A stretch of 7,792 bases of DNA, taken from NCBI GenBank assembly GCA_905480055.1, contig CAJQOW010000024.1:1-7792 (forward strand), written 5' to 3'. Each line of letters begins with the position of its first letter. Position 1 is the stretch's first letter. A program made the translations under genes and the position numbers. The DNA comes from an uncultured Acidimicrobiia bacterium. Its GTDB lineage: Bacteria > Actinomycetota > Acidimicrobiia > UBA5794. Positions 5,702 through 7,792 of this stretch are shown piece after piece. The notes beneath the pieces are model-generated. The model ran no database searches and was not told the DNA's origin. It worked only from the letters and a program-made list of their open reading frames with translations.

Positions 5702-7062
5702 CCGTCGACCTGAAAATCAACGGTGAGGTGCGTACGCTCGAATTCCTGCCTCACGAGTCACTGAGAACCGTGCTGCGACGAGCCGGGTATCACAGTGTCC
5801 GGTTCGGCTCGGACACGGGAGAGACCGGAGCGAGTGCCGTCCTGGTGAATGGCAGGCTCGTCGCCGCCGACACCATGTTGGCCGCCCAGGCCGATGGGCA
5901 CAGCATCGAGACCGTCGAGGGTCTGGCTGGCCCAGGAGAGATGCACCCCATCCAGCAGGCATATATCGATACCGGTGCGATCCAGTCCGGCTATTCAACG
6001 CCTGCGGCGATTCTTGCAACGAAGGAATTGCTGGAGCGGAACGCCAATCCGGAGGAACCGGAGATTCGGGACGCCCTCGGCGGGATCCTCGACCGCGAGA
6101 CGGGATACCTGCGACCAGTGCACGCGGTGCGACGGGCTTCCGCGCTCATGATGGGGGAGGAACCCGATCCCATCGGCATCGCCTACCTCGACCAACTCGT
6201 CGGGGCCGAGCACGAAGTCCACACCGATCGCGAAGGCTTGTCGGAGATCGCTCCTCGGATCGTCCCGAGTGAGGATGTACCGGAGACCCGAGTTGTCGGG
6301 ACGGCGGCCACGAAGACCGATGCGATCAAGCTCGTCAAAGGCAATGCCGCGTTCACGGATGACACGGACCTCACCGGCACCCTCATAGCCAAGGTGCTCT
6401 ACAGCCCACATGCCCACGCACGGATCGTATCGATCGATGATGCCGCTGCGCTTGCCCTCGCTGGCGTGCACGCCGTGATCCATCACAACAACGTCGACCG
6501 AGTGCGATACGCATCGGGCGGCCAGAGCTATCCGAATCCGCTGCCCTACGACCAGGTCAGCTTCGACAACAAGGTCAGGTATGTCGGCGACCGCGTTGCG
6601 GCTGTCGCTGCCGATACGGAAGAGATCGCCACGGAAGCTCTCGACCTGCTTGAGGTCGAGTACGAAATCCTTCCCGCCGTCTTCGACGAGAACGAAGCCA
6701 TCGTCGATGGTGCGCCGGTCATCCACGATGAACCGGACATCGATGGTGCCCACGACCCCTCGCGCAACATCGTCCACCACCTCGAGGCAGCCACCGGTGA
6801 CGTGAATGCGGGCATCGAGGCAGCCGAGCGTGTCTTCGAGTCGACCTACCGGGTCCATCAGGTGCAGCAGACCCCGATTGAGCCGCATGTGGCCATCGCA
6901 GAGTGGGACAGCGACGAGCGACTCGTGATCACGACATCCACGTGTGCCGTTCCACGTGCGACGTATGGTCGCCCCGCTGTTGGGGCTACCCGTGAAGCAG
7001 ATCAGGATCGTCAAGCCCCGCATCGGTGGCGGTTTCGGCGTCAAGCAAGAGATGCTGATTGA
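5698..7062 (+). CDS. XdhD(YgfN)-like fused ferredoxin-like + molybdopterin protein, N-terminal part; all eight Fe-S cysteines replaced; frame breaks near 6943
   Basis: Start ATG 5698 has GGAGG 6 bases upstream and overlaps the FAD gene. Residues 1-150 are a [2Fe-2S] two-domain fold by sequence (TVEGLAG, MHPIQQAYIDTGAIQ, TGY). The eight ligand positions are Ser38, Thr43, Ser46, Asp58, Ser97, Ser100, Asp132 and Glu134, with exactly the spacing of the intact subunit at 1693-2154. Normal clusters cannot form. A linker (about 150-195) leads to the hammerhead domain of a molybdopterin subunit (YSPHAHARIV, then VRYVGDRVAAVAADT). PIEPHVAIAEW and TTST follow up to residue 415 (base 6942). After that the frame gives unrelated sequence and a stop at 7060, while the family sequence continues in another frame (see 6944-7792). 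Residues 1-415 contain no cysteine. The relatives are fused proteins of about 950 aa encoded near SsnA-type amidohydrolases. Function is unproven; a sequencing error, a decaying gene or a cluster-free enzyme are all possible. Confidence 0.88.
   Translation: MTVDLKINGEVRTLEFLPHESLRTVLRRAGYHSVRFGSDTGETGASAVLVNGRLVAADTMLAAQADGHSIETVEGLAGPGEMHPIQQAYIDTGAIQSGYSTPAAILATKELLERNANPEEPEIRDALGGILDRETGYLRPVHAVRRASALMMGEEPDPIGIAYLDQLVGAEHEVHTDREGLSEIAPRIVPSEDVPETRVVGTAATKTDAIKLVKGNAAFTDDTDLTGTLIAKVLYSPHAHARIVSIDDAAALALAGVHAVIHHNNVDRVRYASGGQSYPNPLPYDQVSFDNKVRYVGDRVAAVAADTEEIATEALDLLEVEYEILPAVFDENEAIVDGAPVIHDEPDIDGAHDPSRNIVHHLEAATGDVNAGIEAAERVFESTYRVHQVQQTPIEPHVAIAEWDSDERLVITTSTCAVPRATYGRPAVGATREADQDRQAPHRWRFRRQARDAD
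6938..6967 (+). other. Frameshift site inside the fused molybdenum-hydroxylase gene
   Basis: Frame one reads TTST and ends its family match at ACG 6940-6942. The next family residues, VPFHVRRM, begin at GTG 6944-6946, one frame on. The usual sequence is STQVPFHVRR, so the single base 6943 stands where a three-base Gln codon is expected. The simplest reading is a loss of two bases. There is no homopolymer, slippery heptamer or in-frame stop nearby to suggest programmed shifting. Confidence 0.82.
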
Positions 7063-7792
7063 GGACATCGTTGGGCACCTGACGATCGCGACAGGCAGAC
7101 GGGTACGGCTCGAGCTGACGCGTGAAGAAGAGTTTGTTTCGTCGAGGACTCGGCATCCCCAGACCATCACGTTCCGGTCAGGCATCGATGCCGAAGGGAA
7201 GCTCACCCTCCAGGACATGCGGGTGGTCGCCAACACTGGGGCCTACGGAACCCACGGCCTGACCGTGCAGATGGTCACCGGACTGCGCGGGCTCAGCTCG
7301 TACAACGCACCGGTGAAGAGCTTCGACTGCAAGGTTGCCTACACCAACATCCCCGTGCCCGGTGCGTACCGGGGCTACGGCGCTCCGCAGGCCCTCTTTG
7401 CTCTGGAGTCCCACATGGAGGACATCGCCACAGAGCTCGGTCAAGATCCGATAGCGTTTCGTCGACGGAACTGGACGACGGTTGGGGACCCACTCGACAT
7501 CGCACCGAAGCTGGGTGAGGGAGATCAGGACGACAGTGTGATGCCCCTCATCACCTCGAGCGGCCTCGACGAGGCGGTGTTGCAGGGCAAGCGAGCTATC
7601 GATTGGGACCGCAGGGACGATCCTGCATGGACGATGCCAACTGATCAACCACATATACGCCGTGGCATTGGGTTCGCCATGGCCATGCACGGCACGGCAA
7701 TCCCGGGGCTCGACATGGGCGGTGCAAGTCTCAAGATCAACGACGACGGCTCATTCAACCTGCTCGTGGGTGCCACCGACCTGGGAACAGGG
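6944..7792 (+). pseudogene. Molybdopterin-binding domain, continuation of the fused protein in a shifted frame (C-terminus off right edge)
   Basis: From 6944 the family sequence resumes as VPFHVRRMVAPLLGLPVKQI and runs open to base 7792 (283 codons), with no stop. Cofactor-domain motifs are intact: GGGFGVKQE (7025-7051), with the Glu/Asp of the XdhA/XdhD type, TREEEF, ANTGAYGTHG, RGYGAPQ (7370-7390, with the conserved Arg) and MGGASLKINDDGS near the edge. The order and similarity make it the second half of the protein started at 5698, not a separate gene. Joining needs a +1 shift near 6943, or equivalently restoring two lost bases. ATG 6965 is the first ATG in this frame, but no Shine-Dalgarno precedes it, so independent translation is unlikely. 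Only one cysteine is seen, in SFDCKVAY. Good conservation after the break suggests the shift is recent or an artefact. The downstream end, including the catalytic C-terminal Glu, is not visible. Confidence 0.85.

Noticed and set aside
6938..6967. Programmed +1 ribosomal frameshift
   Set aside because: No slippery sequence, in-frame stop or stimulatory element is visible, and shifted translation would still lack the conserved Gln. A two-base loss or an assembly error is simpler.
5995..7236. 413-codon minus-strand open frame opposite the fused Mo protein, spanning the frameshift
   Set aside because: It considered as a rival gene that could explain the frame break, but both plus-strand halves carry clear molybdopterin-subunit motifs and the antisense product has none.
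1..7792. CRISPR arrays, insertion sequences, tRNA or rRNA genes
   Set aside because: I saw no regularly spaced direct repeats, transposase motifs, terminal inverted repeats or RNA-gene signatures on either strand.

Overview
The window reads as purine-catabolism (molybdenum hydroxylase) territory in a moderately GC-rich bacterium. The style is actinobacterial: three-subunit xanthine dehydrogenase genes with ATGA stop/start overlaps, and a -10-like box placed as for a leaderless transcript. The phylum is an inference from protein flavour only; no rRNA or tRNA gene is present to test it. Coding density is very high, with no gene-free stretch over about 75 bases, and both window ends lie inside genes.

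Minus strand, read from 4870 down to 1: (i) an 8-oxoguanine deaminase-like amidohydrolase (4870-3506); (ii) a small predicted lipoprotein of unknown role (about 3438-3004); (iii) the FAD subunit (2951-2151), (iv) the [2Fe-2S] subunit (2154-1693) and (v) the molybdopterin subunit (1696 to beyond base 1) of a xanthine dehydrogenase-type enzyme. Genes iii-v overlap by 4 bases at each junction and look intact. The molybdopterin gene is open across the whole left edge. Together the set could deaminate an oxidised or amino-purine and hydroxylate the product, passing electrons Mo -> 2x[2Fe-2S] -> FAD.

Plus strand, divergent from 4871: a second, distantly related module resembling E. coli YgfM/XdhD(YgfN), a family found next to the SsnA amidohydrolase. 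It has a short FAD-type subunit (4964-5701), then a fused [2Fe-2S]-like + molybdopterin protein (5698 to beyond 7792). This module is the odd part of the window. The ferredoxin-like half is colinear with the intact subunit on the other strand, yet all eight cluster-binding cysteines are replaced (Ser, Thr, Ser, Asp, Ser, Ser, Asp, Glu). The FAD subunit and the first 415 residues of the fused protein contain no cysteine at all. In addition the reading frame breaks near 6943, exactly where the family has its conserved Gln, and continues well conserved in another frame to the right edge.

The window therefore pairs one complete, cluster-bearing xanthine dehydrogenase set with a divergently encoded relative that cannot carry its iron-sulfur clusters in the usual way, with a purine deaminase between them. 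Whether the second module is a functional cluster-free enzyme, a partner or regulatory paralog, or a gene in decay is the main open question.
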